Positions 53,606 to 61,189 of a stretch of 64,000 bases of DNA are shown here, in pieces. This DNA comes from Faecalicatena fissicatena (GTDB lineage: Bacteria; Bacillota; Clostridia; Lachnospirales; Lachnospiraceae): the NCBI GenBank assembly GCA_001028025.1, contig LDAQ01000012.1, forward strand, positions 1 through 64,000, written 5' to 3'. The position numbers were made by a program, and so were the translations under genes. The first letter of the stretch is position 1. Each line of letters begins with the position of its first letter. The notes beneath the pieces were generated by a model, which worked only from the letters and a program-made list of their open reading frames with translations, was not told where the DNA came from and searched no databases.

Positions 53606-54877
53606 TTACTGTTCCTTCCGGCGGTTACACTTATGAATCGTATCGTAGAAGGCGCAAATATTTTCCACCGGAGTATTCGGCTGTATATTGTGAATTGCCG
53701 AACATACAAATCCTCCGCCCTTTGAAAATATTTCCAGCCGCTCCTGCGTCTGCGCGATCACTTCCTCCGGCGTTCCAAACGGCAGTACCTGCTGTGTATC
53801 TACCGCACCTCCCCAAAATGTAAACTTATCTCCATATTTTTCTTTCAGCATCACTGCATCCATCCCGGCCGCAGATACCTGTACGGGATTCAGAATATCC
53901 ACCCCGGCCTCTGCAAAATCATCCAGGAAATTTACAATAGATCCGCATCTGTGGTAGAAGGTCTTCCATTTGGTATGGGTATGCACCCAGTCATTCACCT
54001 TTTTCATATTGTCCTTATAGAATTCCCGGAAAAGATCCCTGGACATAAACTCGCTTCTCTGTGTACCGTAATCCGTCCCGCTCATATAGATCACATCGAT
54101 CTTGTCCCCAACGGCCTGATAATAAAGCTCCAGATTCTTCAGACAGATCTCTGTCTGATACGCGTACACATCCTTGATGTATTCCGGATTCAGAAGATGC
54201 CACATCATCCATTCGTCCAGCCTGCGGACTCCTGGTGTATGCAGCATGGCCGGTCCCGGTATCACGGACGCATCGCCAAAACCCGCGCCCCCGAATACTC
54301 CCAGCAGGGCATAATCCGTATTCTTATAATAGTTATCTGTACTTTCCTCTAAAAACCTCAGGTCCTCTTCGCTCATCACCTTGTAATCTTCCCGAAAATC
54401 TTCCCTGCCGTTTTCATTTTCCTCATCCACTTCCTCCTGACGGACAATCGTGTCGAAGTAAAAACCACCTTTTGGCAGCCTCATGCTTGGCCTGACAGAA
54501 TCGTTTCCCTGCGGATATACCAGAATATCACCGTTTGTATCATAGATGTACTTCATATCCTTTGAGATCAGGACATCCGTTCCATCCTGCAGCTTCCACG
54601 GCCTCCATCCCGAATTTTCAAACCCCAGGAATGTTTTCTTTGGAAATATACCCACAACATCCGCCTGCACCGTCCTCCGCAGATCTTCCTCTACCTTTCC
54701 CAGAATCTGGAACGGCGCTTCTACCTTTACCAGTTCTTCCTTCAATCCCAGTGCCTTCCGCAGTTTCGACATCGTACCTGCCGCCATTCCTGTCACCGTT
54801 GTTGCCCCCAAGTCCATCGGTATACGGTCTGGTTCTATGTGATTGATTGCAGCCCTGACCCGCTCCCTTGATGTCAT
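53606..54877 (-). CDS. Uroporphyrinogen-decarboxylase-fold protein
   Basis: A 423-aa UroD/MtaA-like TIM-barrel: RIPMDLGATTVTGMA near the start, HRCGSIVNFLDDFAEAGVDI (zinc histidine and cysteine, about 310-330), ILNPVQVSAAGMD, and C-terminal GGGFVCSAIHNIQPNTPVEN, here with a cysteine. It is longer than haem-pathway UroD (about 350) and is the first gene of the sugar-type operon, where such proteins are often found beside ABC sugar transporters. Its substrate is unknown. Start preceded by AAAGGAGGTGTTGTG. Confidence 0.85.
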   Translation of the reverse strand: MTSRERVRAAINHIEPDRIPMDLGATTVTGMAAGTMSKLRKALGLKEELVKVEAPFQILGKVEEDLRRTVQADVVGIFPKKTFLGFENSGWRPWKLQDGTDVLISKDMKYIYDTNGDILVYPQGNDSVRPSMRLPKGGFYFDTIVRQEEVDEENENGREDFREDYKVMSEEDLRFLEESTDNYYKNTDYALLGVFGGAGFGDASVIPGPAMLHTPGVRRLDEWMMWHLLNPEYIKDVYAYQTEICLKNLELYYQAVGDKIDVIYMSGTDYGTQRSEFMSRDLFREFYKDNMKKVNDWVHTHTKWKTFYHRCGSIVNFLDDFAEAGVDILNPVQVSAAGMDAVMLKEKYGDKFTFWGGAVDTQQVLPFGTPEEVIAQTQERLEIFSKGGGFVCSAIHNIQPNTPVENICAFYDTIHKCNRRKEQ

Positions 54878-54916
54878 TCACAACACCTCCTTTAGTGTAA
54901 TTATTTGATATTTTGA

Positions 54917-54945
54917 TTATACTAGGTGGTAATTTTTACTACAAT
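54917..54945 (-). promoter_or_regulatory. Promoter of the UroD-sugar operon
   Basis: Minus-strand TTGTAG (54940-54945), 17-bp spacer, TATAAT (54917-54922), 40 bp before the UroD start. Confidence 0.6.
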
Positions 54946-55077
54946 TAACATTTCTGCGTTCTATTTTCAGTATTCTGTTTTATTATTATAAAAGGGGTTC
55001 GCTGTGGTTGACTTTTTCTGCAATATATGATATTTTTAGTTTCGTATTAAAAAAGGCAGGTACAGATTATGTATATT

Positions 55078-55237
55078 ATGAACTATTACACATTGAAAGA
55101 GGCGGCAGATAGTTAGCGTTCTATCCATGAATTACATTCACGGATACGAGCGCTGATTGTGTTGTATCCGTGTGGCTCATAAAATACATTTTATAAACCA
55201 CATTGGTAAAGAATCTTTTTACTCATGTGGTTTTTTT
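55078..55237 (+). other. Short structured transcript candidate ending in a terminator
   Basis: The stretch holds a 12-codon frame starting MNYYTLKEAADS (reminiscent of an excisionase-type HTH opening), a 9-bp hairpin CACGGATAC/GTATCCGTG (55139-55147, 55164-55172), and a terminator AACCACAT/ATGTGGTT with a T run (55196-55232). It may be a leader peptide, a small RNA, or the remnant of a small DNA-binding gene. It lies directly upstream of leader copy 2. Confidence 0.4.
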
Positions 55238-55331
55238 ATTGCTATGAGCACTTAGTGACCGTATTTTGGTCACTTACGTGCGATGCATGAAAAATAGTTG
55301 GCAAGGTCTTCTCGCGCCTTAATATTTTTTA
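55234..55331 (+). ncRNA. Candidate cis-regulatory leader RNA, copy 2
   Basis: Nearly the same 5' domain as 48344-48445 (GAGCACTTAGTGACC, GGTCACTTACGTGCGATGCAT). Here the AGTGACC/GGTCACT stem is perfect. The 3' hairpin differs in sequence (AAAAATA/TATTTTT with AAGG/CCTT inside) but keeps the terminator form. It is followed by a 31-codon gene and DUF4180. Confidence 0.7.
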
Positions 55332-55353
55332 TTGCGGGAAAGGTGGTGATACG

Positions 55354-55449
55354 ATGGGACATAATAAAGAGGCCCTGTCTGATATCTACAGATTAGATTT
55401 AGATATGAAAAGAAAGTTACTGTCGTATCTGCGGCAGTACTATTCGTAA
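55354..55449 (+). CDS. 31-residue basic peptide
   Basis: Open frame starting MGHNKEALSDIYRLDLDMKR and ending YLRQYYS, preceded by AAAGGTGGTG. It follows leader copy 2 by 23 nt and precedes DUF4180 by 31 bp. No family recognised. It may be a leader peptide or a genuine microprotein coupled to the DUF4180 gene. Confidence 0.5.
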   Translation: MGHNKEALSDIYRLDLDMKRKLLSYLRQYYS

Positions 55450-55480
55450 ACAATTTAAATGAAAGGATACAGATAAGAAC

Positions 55481-55843
55481 ATGAATATAGAAATAATAAC
55501 AAATAATGGAAAGCAAATAGCACGTGTTACCGGTACGGAAGTATTGGTCACTGACACTCAGAGCGCACTGGATCTGATGGCTTCCGTAAAATATGAAACC
55601 GAGTGCACAAGCATGATATTAGATAAAGAGGCATTCTGCGAGGATTTTTTCAAGCTTAGCACATGCCTTGCCGGGGAAATCCTGCAAAAATATATCAATT
55701 ATGGGGTGAAAATTGCTGTCATCGGAGATTACTCATGCTATACTAGCAAGCCGCTGCATGACTTTATATATGAGTGCAATCATGGGAAAGATATCTGCTT
55801 TGTGGGATCGCTGGGGGAGGCTGTCTCGTTTTTAGGGAGGTGA
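55481..55843 (+). CDS. DUF4180 family protein
   Basis: A 120-aa protein typical of DUF4180: VLVTDTQSALDLMASVKYE, EAFCEDFFKLSTCLAGEILQK (helix), KIAVIGDYSCYTSKPLHDF and ICFVGSLGEAVSFL. The fold resembles a small STAS-like alpha/beta domain; no biochemical function is established to my knowledge. AAAGGATACAG lies before the start. It is probably transcribed with the preceding 31-codon frame, under leader copy 2. Confidence 0.85.
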   Translation: MNIEIITNNGKQIARVTGTEVLVTDTQSALDLMASVKYETECTSMILDKEAFCEDFFKLSTCLAGEILQKYINYGVKIAVIGDYSCYTSKPLHDFIYECNHGKDICFVGSLGEAVSFLGR

Positions 55844-55849
55844 TTGGTA

Positions 55850-56218
55850 GGGGGACGCCTGTCTGAGAGCGGGACTTCTGCCGCGGGCCGGAAAACTTAT
55901 GTGCCCCTGCCTGTGGCTTTCCGTTTGCCTGGTATCACTAGATAAAAACCACACCGGATCGGGAGGCACCAGAGGCATTCACCGTGTAATTCTGATGAAT
56001 TACACGGCTCAGGCCTCTTTGAAATCTGCTTCGGAAGCAGATTTCAGCCTCCCAATCCGGTGTGGTTTTTATCAAGTGATACCACGGCGCACTCTATGCC
56101 TCAGGCAGGGGCACATAAGTTTTCCGGCCCGCGGCAGAAGTCCCGCTCTCAGACAGGCTATGTGTTCCCGCCGGGAGGTTGTGTTTCCTCTGAAGTATTA
56201 TGGCGGGGGCAGCGGATG
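55850..56218 (+). repeat. Long palindromic element E, perfect 56-bp arms
   Basis: About 369 bp. Left end GGGGGACGCCTG. Outer arms 55858-55913 and 56102-56157 are perfectly complementary over 56 bp. Inner arms 55931-55967 and 56047-56083 pair with two mismatches over 37 bp. P3 (55971-56018) has the conserved GCATTCACCG / CTGAT / CGGCTCAGGC pattern; P4 (56021-56045) has a TTCG-type loop. The tail hairpin CCGCC/GGCGG ends with GGGGGCAGCGGATG, as in element C. The arms have little sequence in common with A, B or C. Confidence 0.9.
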
Positions 56219-56434
56219 GAAGTGAGTATACGGGTTGGGAATAGATACGGTTGTTTTAAAAGTCTTGGGGCTGGTGAGTTTGGAAAAGTGATGGTGTTAT
56301 ATGCTCTAAGCAGGTTTTATGAAGCTTATCAAAATTTATGATGTATAAAATAATAACTCTATTTGGGAAACTCTACGGAGCGTTTGTTGTAATTATTTTA
56401 ATTAGGGGATATGATGATTGAGGAGGTGAAAGTG

Positions 56435-57028
56435 ATGGATTGCTGTAAGGTTGGTAAGTTGATTCTTACCCTGCGTCAGGAGAAGGGGATGACACAAAAG
56501 GCTCTTGCTGACGCGATGAATATTAGTGACAGGACTATCTCTAAATGGGAGCGCGGGGTTGGGTGTCCTGATGTTTCGCTGCTTCGTGGACTGTCGGATA
56601 TTTTAGAGGTTGATGTTGAAAAGATATTGTCAGGTGATTTGAGGCCTAATGATATAGATAGGGGAAATATGAAAAAAATAAAATTTTACGTCTGCCCGGA
56701 TTGTGGCAATATTTTGTTCTGTACAGGAGATAATGAGATTTCCTGCTGTGGGAGGAGACTTACTCCTTTGGTACCACAGGATGAAGATTCGTATCACAGA
56801 ATCCATGTGGATGAAATAGAAAATGATTACTATGTTACATTAGAACATGAGATGAGCAAACAACATTATATCACTTTCGCGGCATATGTAACTTCTGACC
56901 GGGTGCTTTTAATGAAATTATATCCTGAACAGGCCGCTGAAATACGTTTTCCGGTCATGCATAAAGGCGAATTATACGTTTGCTGTAACAAACACGGTCT
57001 TATTAAAAAGCTTAAAAATTGTAAGTAA
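56435..57028 (+). CDS. XRE-type HTH regulator fused to a superoxide-reductase-like domain
   Basis: A 197-aa two-part protein. Residues 1-70 are an XRE helix-turn-helix (MTQKALADAMNISDRTISKW). Residues about 85-120 carry a desulforedoxin-like CPDC...SCCG pair and about 125-195 a superoxide-reductase-like beta domain (VTLEHEMSKQHYITFAAY, then CCNKHGLIKKL). The catalytic set is altered: the second-domain HEKHxP motif is absent. It may sense iron, superoxide or redox state. GAGGAGGTGA precedes the ATG at 56435, preferred over 56411. Confidence 0.83.
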   Translation: MDCCKVGKLILTLRQEKGMTQKALADAMNISDRTISKWERGVGCPDVSLLRGLSDILEVDVEKILSGDLRPNDIDRGNMKKIKFYVCPDCGNILFCTGDNEISCCGRRLTPLVPQDEDSYHRIHVDEIENDYYVTLEHEMSKQHYITFAAYVTSDRVLLMKLYPEQAAEIRFPVMHKGELYVCCNKHGLIKKLKNCK

Positions 57029-57109
57029 TTCCCCTCTGCAGAAAGATATTGCTGTGGAGAATCAGATAACTGTACGGAACGCTTGAACAGGAGCGACCGG
57101 ATATGTTGT

Positions 57110-57242
57110 ATGGCTGTCAAATGTGATAACGAAAAAAGGTGAACGCCGGAATGATTTTCTCAGCCTCCCGCCCGGGCATGGCTTTTATCGTTCCGGGAAT
57201 CTCCTTTTCTGCCTTGTTATATTTTTTTATCCTGACAGCCAT
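57110..57242. repeat. Imperfect palindrome between convergent genes
   Basis: ATGGCTGTCA (57110-57119) and TGACAGCCAT (57233-57242) frame a 113-bp interior that itself contains CGGAATGA/TCGTTCCG and GCC/GGC pairings. Different from elements A-E in sequence. Confidence 0.5.
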
Positions 57243-57268
57243 ATACTGGCGTTTTGGCAGCTGCACTT

Positions 57269-58120
57269 TCAATTTTCCTTAGAAAATTTCTCATAATATT
57301 CTTCTGCTTTTCCCCCAGACAATGTAAATCGTTTCTGCAATTTTTTTATTATCTTATCCTTATCAAAACCTTCCTCCATATAATCCTTAACCATTGCCTT
57401 TATTCCTTGTTCTAATCCTTCATTTCTGGCTTCTTCCCGCTCATAATATCTTTCTTCCCAAGCCTGCATATATCTCACCCCTGCTTCCTCGCTCGTTTTC
57501 ACCTTACGTACCCGCTGATGTATACGCTTAATCCGCTCACTGTCCATATTGGCTGCCGTCTCATCATTTGTATGTTCCAGATAGTAAAGGAATTGCACCA
57601 GTTCCTCTGAAACCTCATGCCTTTCCTTACCACGTGTATTTAAAAATATCCGCACTGCTCCGTCTTCCAGGCAGCACTCCGGTACTTCCTCGCATCTGGA
57701 TTTGAAAGTATACATATATTTATCATACCCAAACAAATCAAATGTCATGATCATGATTATGTATGCCGAGTTCAGTTGATTATAATCGGGAACCCCCGGT
57801 TCCAAAAGAGAGGTATCTATGATAGCCTGGTAATACCTGCTTCTTTTTGCCAGATCCCCCTTCTTTTTCTGCTGCATTTCCGTATTATAAATGACAGCTT
57901 CTTCATCCATAGAAAATACATCCATCCGGATTGCTCGTAAAAGCGGTGACACCCTAAGTTCCTTTTCCGTCTCATTTTTATCCAGCAGCGGAACATTCCG
58001 TCCAAAAATGATACTTAATATGTCCTGATGTGCATCTGGATCTTCCAATACTTCATCAAATAAAAAGCGATTTGTAAGATTCAGTTCTTTTAGCGGTATT
58101 ATTTTTCGCTTTGTGTCCAT
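57269..58120 (-). CDS. Rpn-family recombination-promoting nuclease/transposase
   Basis: A 283-aa PD-(D/E)XK protein (Rpn/YhgA-like). Motifs: NRFLFDEVLEDPD, IRMDVFSMDEEAVIYNTEMQQ (catalytic aspartate and ExQ, about 65-85), KRSRYYQAIIDTSLLEPG. The C-terminal coiled region RNEGLEQGIKAMVKDYMEEG is usual for the family. Rpn proteins cut DNA and raise RecA-independent recombination; some are linked with mobile elements and phage defence. Isolated gene, convergent with the XRE fusion. Confidence 0.92.
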   Translation of the reverse strand: MDTKRKIIPLKELNLTNRFLFDEVLEDPDAHQDILSIIFGRNVPLLDKNETEKELRVSPLLRAIRMDVFSMDEEAVIYNTEMQQKKKGDLAKRSRYYQAIIDTSLLEPGVPDYNQLNSAYIIMIMTFDLFGYDKYMYTFKSRCEEVPECCLEDGAVRIFLNTRGKERHEVSEELVQFLYYLEHTNDETAANMDSERIKRIHQRVRKVKTSEEAGVRYMQAWEERYYEREEARNEGLEQGIKAMVKDYMEEGFDKDKIIKKLQKRFTLSGGKAEEYYEKFSKEN

Positions 58121-58387
58121 ATGTTTCTCCTCTATTCTAACATATAATTTAATCTGTTAATAGTAAATGGCACGCGAAAAAAACAAGCATAGGCATCCCT
58201 CCCTGCAATTTTTAACTTCTTCAAACATTGAATTACCGGGCGAAATTGCCCTCAGGATTGAAATTAGATGTTTCAAAATGATGAATATAAAGAATGTTTG
58301 AAATGCTTCCAATTCATTTTATTGGTTGATTAACATTACCATATAAAGACGCTAATTGTCAATGAACTAAAGTCTGTTTATACACGC

Positions 58388-58451
58388 TTGACATTCCAGC
58401 TGTGCAGATGTATATTTTACTAATCTCAGTACTTTCTTTTCTGGAAAGTAC
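58388..58451 (+). promoter_or_regulatory. Sigma-A promoter and leader hairpin of the HTH-Uma2 locus
   Basis: TTGACA (58388-58393), 17-bp spacer, TATATT (58411-58416), then a GTACTTTC/GAAAGTAC hairpin (58429-58451). A TTGAC...GTCAA pair (58471-58485) follows. The rest of 58121-58573 is AT-rich without a gene. Confidence 0.65.
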
Positions 58452-58573
58452 AAAAGTCTAATTTACTTATTTGACAGTTCGTCAAGGTTTCAACATTTTT
58501 AAGCAGCAACGTTGTTATTATGAAGAAATGCAAAATTCACCAAAAATTTGTGCATTGGAAGGAGGTAATGCAA

Positions 58574-59244
58574 GTGACAATTAGCGAAATGAAAATGATA
58601 CGCATTCAAAAGGGCTACACTTTTAAGCGGCTGTCAGATTTATCGGGGATTTCAGTAAAAACAATCCGCAGAATTTTCAACGGTGAAATAAAATCCCCTG
58701 AATATGAGATGCTTCAGACATTGGAGCACATATTAAGAGGGGAGGAAGAACCAGATTTCATAAGAGAATCGCCTATGCTCTCGTAAGTACAGAGGCCGTA
58801 TACTCTGAAGGATTACTATACCCAGCCGGAGGAACGGCGGGTCGAGCTGATCGACGGAGTTTTTTATAACATGGTATCACCCGGCGGTTCCCACCAGATT
58901 ATTGCGTTTAGCCTGGGCCATTTATTTTATAACTATATCAGGGAAAAGGGCGGAGGATGCAGAATGTTCATAGCACCGCTGGATGTACAGCTGGATTGTG
59001 ATGATAAGACGATGGTACCATGTCCCATGATGGAAAAGGGGCAGGTATTTTACGCGGATTATGCAAAGCCGGAAGGATTCTGTGATGAAGCCAGGAAAGC
59101 GATCTACCAGTATGTATTTGCACTCTCTCACGTGGCCGGGAAAGAGGTTTTTTATTATGGAGACTGGATCCGTAAGCCCGGGGCTGTAACGACGGCCTGC
59201 GTCCCGTTATATTTAAAATTGAGGCTTTACCTGATACACCATGA
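58574..59244 (+). pseudogene. Decayed HTH-Uma2 gene joined to a TIGR04076 gene
   Basis: Starts at a GTG with AAGGAGG 8 nt upstream. The first frame encodes an HTH (GYTFKRLSDLSGISVKTIRR) and stops at 58786. The Uma2 (DUF820) nuclease continues in another frame (DYYTQPEERRVELIDGVFY, then FIAPLDVQLDCDDKTMV). That frame runs straight into a TIGR04076-like segment (CPMMEKGQVFYADYAKPEGF), whose own end (DGLRPVIFKIEALPDTP) lies in a further frame. The nuclease domain is cut before its catalytic core is complete. At least three frame changes plus a chimeric join make it non-functional. Confidence 0.85.
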
Positions 59245-59677
59245 TATGCTCTCCGTGCATATCGCGCTTTCCATTAAAAGAAAAACCAAACTTTTCATAC
59301 AGGCGGACAGCGGCATCGTTTCCTTCAATCACGCTCAGATAGATTTTCCTGCACCGGTAATCTCGTGTCAGCAGATGAAGCAGCCCGGATAAAGCGGCGC
59401 CGCCGTACCCCTTCCCCTGATATTTTTCATCAATCAGCAGCCGGTCCATCCACAGCTTGCCAAAGGGAAGATACTGCCAGCGGAAGAATCCATACATGGC
59501 AAAACCAACCATGGTATCTCCGTCATAGATTCCTACCGGATGCCAGCGCTTACAACGGTCTGCCTCCGAAAGACACTGCTGCACAGACTCAATAAAACCA
59601 TGCTGGCTGTCGGCAATTTTTAGATTCAGGGCTATCTCCCTGTTCTGGCTGGTAATTGGTTCAAAATGAATATGCAT
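59213..59677 (-). CDS. GNAT N-acetyltransferase, spermidine-acetyltransferase-like
   Basis: A 154-aa GNAT enzyme that transfers acetyl from acetyl-CoA: WMDRLLIDEKYQGKGYGGAAL contains the CoA pyrophosphate motif (QGKGYG, about 95), and IYLSVIEGNDAAVRLYEKFGF is the family motif B. Resembles polyamine acetyltransferases of the BltD/PaiA type. AAGGGGTG lies before the ATG at 59677, preferred over a GTG at 59689. Its 3' end overlaps the degraded TIGR04076 segment by about 30 bp on the opposite strand. Confidence 0.85.
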   Translation of the reverse strand: MHIHFEPITSQNREIALNLKIADSQHGFIESVQQCLSEADRCKRWHPVGIYDGDTMVGFAMYGFFRWQYLPFGKLWMDRLLIDEKYQGKGYGGAALSGLLHLLTRDYRCRKIYLSVIEGNDAAVRLYEKFGFSFNGKRDMHGEHIMVYQVKPQF

Positions 59678-59705
59678 GATACTATACACCCCTTAACTTT
59701 TTCAA

Positions 59706-60224
59706 CTAATTTTTTTCCCGCTTCACCGCATACAGCAGATGGGGCATCACCATTCCGTAATAATGTTTTGTAATCTCACCGCACACGGCCATGCCATTTC
59801 GCTTAGCCACATTCTGTGAAGGAATGTTGTTATCCCGAATGATGGAATACACTTCTTCTACCTGTAGTTTTTCAAATGCATAATCCCGGCATGCAATGGC
59901 AGACTCTGCGGCATATCCTTTGTGCCAGTATGCTTTCTGGAACAGATAGCCCACTTCAACGACTTCCCGGCCGCCGGCATCCTGCATGGTCAATCCGCAC
60001 TGCCCAATCAGCTCACCGTTTTTTTTCAGTATCACCGCCCACAGGCCAAAACCATATTCGTCATATCTATGTATCTGCCTGTCCAGCCAGTCCTGTACCT
60101 CTTCTTCTGAAAATGCATGTTCATATGCATACATGACTTCAGGATCCTGCAGAATTTTGCAGAGTGAATCATAATCCCCCTGGTTCATTTCGCGTAAATA
60201 TAATCTTTCTGTTTCTAAAATCAT
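59706..60224 (-). CDS. GNAT N-acetyltransferase, RimJ/RimL-like
   Basis: A 172-aa RimJ/RimL-type acetyltransferase beginning MILETERLYLREM with FQKAYWHKGYAAESAIACRDYAF (CoA loop) and NNIPSQNVAKRNGM. The open frame extends to 60509, but the family N-terminus and AAAGGGAATAAT place the start at 60224; the longer part overlaps the upstream gene and is unrelated. It lies 28 bp upstream of the second GNAT gene on the same strand, so the two may be co-transcribed. Acceptor unknown. Confidence 0.88.
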   Translation of the reverse strand: MILETERLYLREMNQGDYDSLCKILQDPEVMYAYEHAFSEEEVQDWLDRQIHRYDEYGFGLWAVILKKNGELIGQCGLTMQDAGGREVVEVGYLFQKAYWHKGYAAESAIACRDYAFEKLQVEEVYSIIRDNNIPSQNVAKRNGMAVCGEITKHYYGMVMPHLLYAVKREKN

Positions 60225-60277
60225 TATTATTCCCTTTCTATTAACTGCTTTATGATCTGCTGTATGGTCACGCACCA

Positions 60278-60310
60278 CCGGCAGGGCATCCTGAACGGGT
60301 ACCCTGCCGG
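60278..60310 (-). terminator. Hairpin downstream of the EFR1 gene
   Basis: CCGGCAGGG/CCCTGCCGG arms (60278-60286, 60302-60310), 100 bp beyond the EFR1 stop. No T run, so termination is uncertain. Confidence 0.45.
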
Positions 60311-60409
60311 TAAATAAATTTTCATTTTTCCTTGTACATTGTAAGTCAATTACCAGACGATATACCAGTATCTTGTCAGTCCATTTTTCTGCAAATTGTG
60401 CCTGTATGT

Positions 60410-61156
60410 TTACACCGGACACTGATAGCGAGGCTGTCCCACGCTCTTTTTCCCATACTCGATCGCCTCCACAGGACAACCGCAGATACAGGCCATACAA
60501 TGTGTACAACGCGTTCCCCAGACTGGACGGTTATCCTGAAGTTTCACGTTATTAAGCGGACAGGCCTTCTCACACTTTCCGCATCCAATGCAGTTATCCT
60601 TCGCATAAAACTTGTCTGCATGTACGCATACAGGGTAATAAATGTCATTGATAATGCCGCTCTTTATTTTGTCCTGCAGCGTAATCTTTATCTCCGGCAG
60701 CTTCCTGCCATCCCGGATATACTCTGCTGTTTTCCGGATCTCCGGCACGGCCTTAGTCACAATCATTTTCGCTTCCATTTCCTCCGGCGCCGGATACATG
60801 GCAATATAGTTCTCCGGCATCACAATCTCTGCGCACCCCATATATGTGAAATGCTTTTGCTCACAAAGTTTCTGGAGATACTTCTCTGCATTCCCAATCC
60901 CACCGCCGCAAGTCATAACAAAATAGACCTTATGGGTGCCCTCAAATCTTACCTTTTGGATCCACGCCTCCACCAGTCTCGGTATCCGCCATGCATAGGT
61001 CGGAACCACAAAAACAAGCCGCTCTTCCGGTTTGACAGCGGTTCCTTCTTTCTCTTTGATCGTGTCATTTAAATTTACGGCCGGCTCCCCAAGAACCTCC
61101 GAAATTTGTTTTGCTGCATATTCGCTGTTTCCTGTTCCTGAAAAGTAAAAAATCAT
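60410..61156 (-). CDS. EFR1-type flavodoxin-ferredoxin fusion
   Basis: A 248-aa protein: an N-terminal flavodoxin-like domain (IFYFSGTGNSEYAAKQI as FMN phosphate loop, FVVPTYAWRIPR, FVMTCGGGIGNAEKYL) followed by a C-terminal ferredoxin with CIGCGKCEKACPLNN and CTHCMACICGCPVEA for two [4Fe-4S] clusters. The arrangement is that of EFR1 family proteins of anaerobes. It probably carries electrons; the partner is unknown. It is followed upstream by a PHP-phosphatase gene 33 bp away, same strand. Confidence 0.9.
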   Translation of the reverse strand: MIFYFSGTGNSEYAAKQISEVLGEPAVNLNDTIKEKEGTAVKPEERLVFVVPTYAWRIPRLVEAWIQKVRFEGTHKVYFVMTCGGGIGNAEKYLQKLCEQKHFTYMGCAEIVMPENYIAMYPAPEEMEAKMIVTKAVPEIRKTAEYIRDGRKLPEIKITLQDKIKSGIINDIYYPVCVHADKFYAKDNCIGCGKCEKACPLNNVKLQDNRPVWGTRCTHCMACICGCPVEAIEYGKKSVGQPRYQCPV

Positions 61157-61189
61157 AGCCGTTCCTCCTGCTCACTAACGCCCATTATA

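Noticed and set aside
55899..56341. Plus-strand frames of about 100 codons inside element E
   Set aside because: They read through perfectly complementary arms, so the reverse strand offers equivalent frames; no ribosome site or family.
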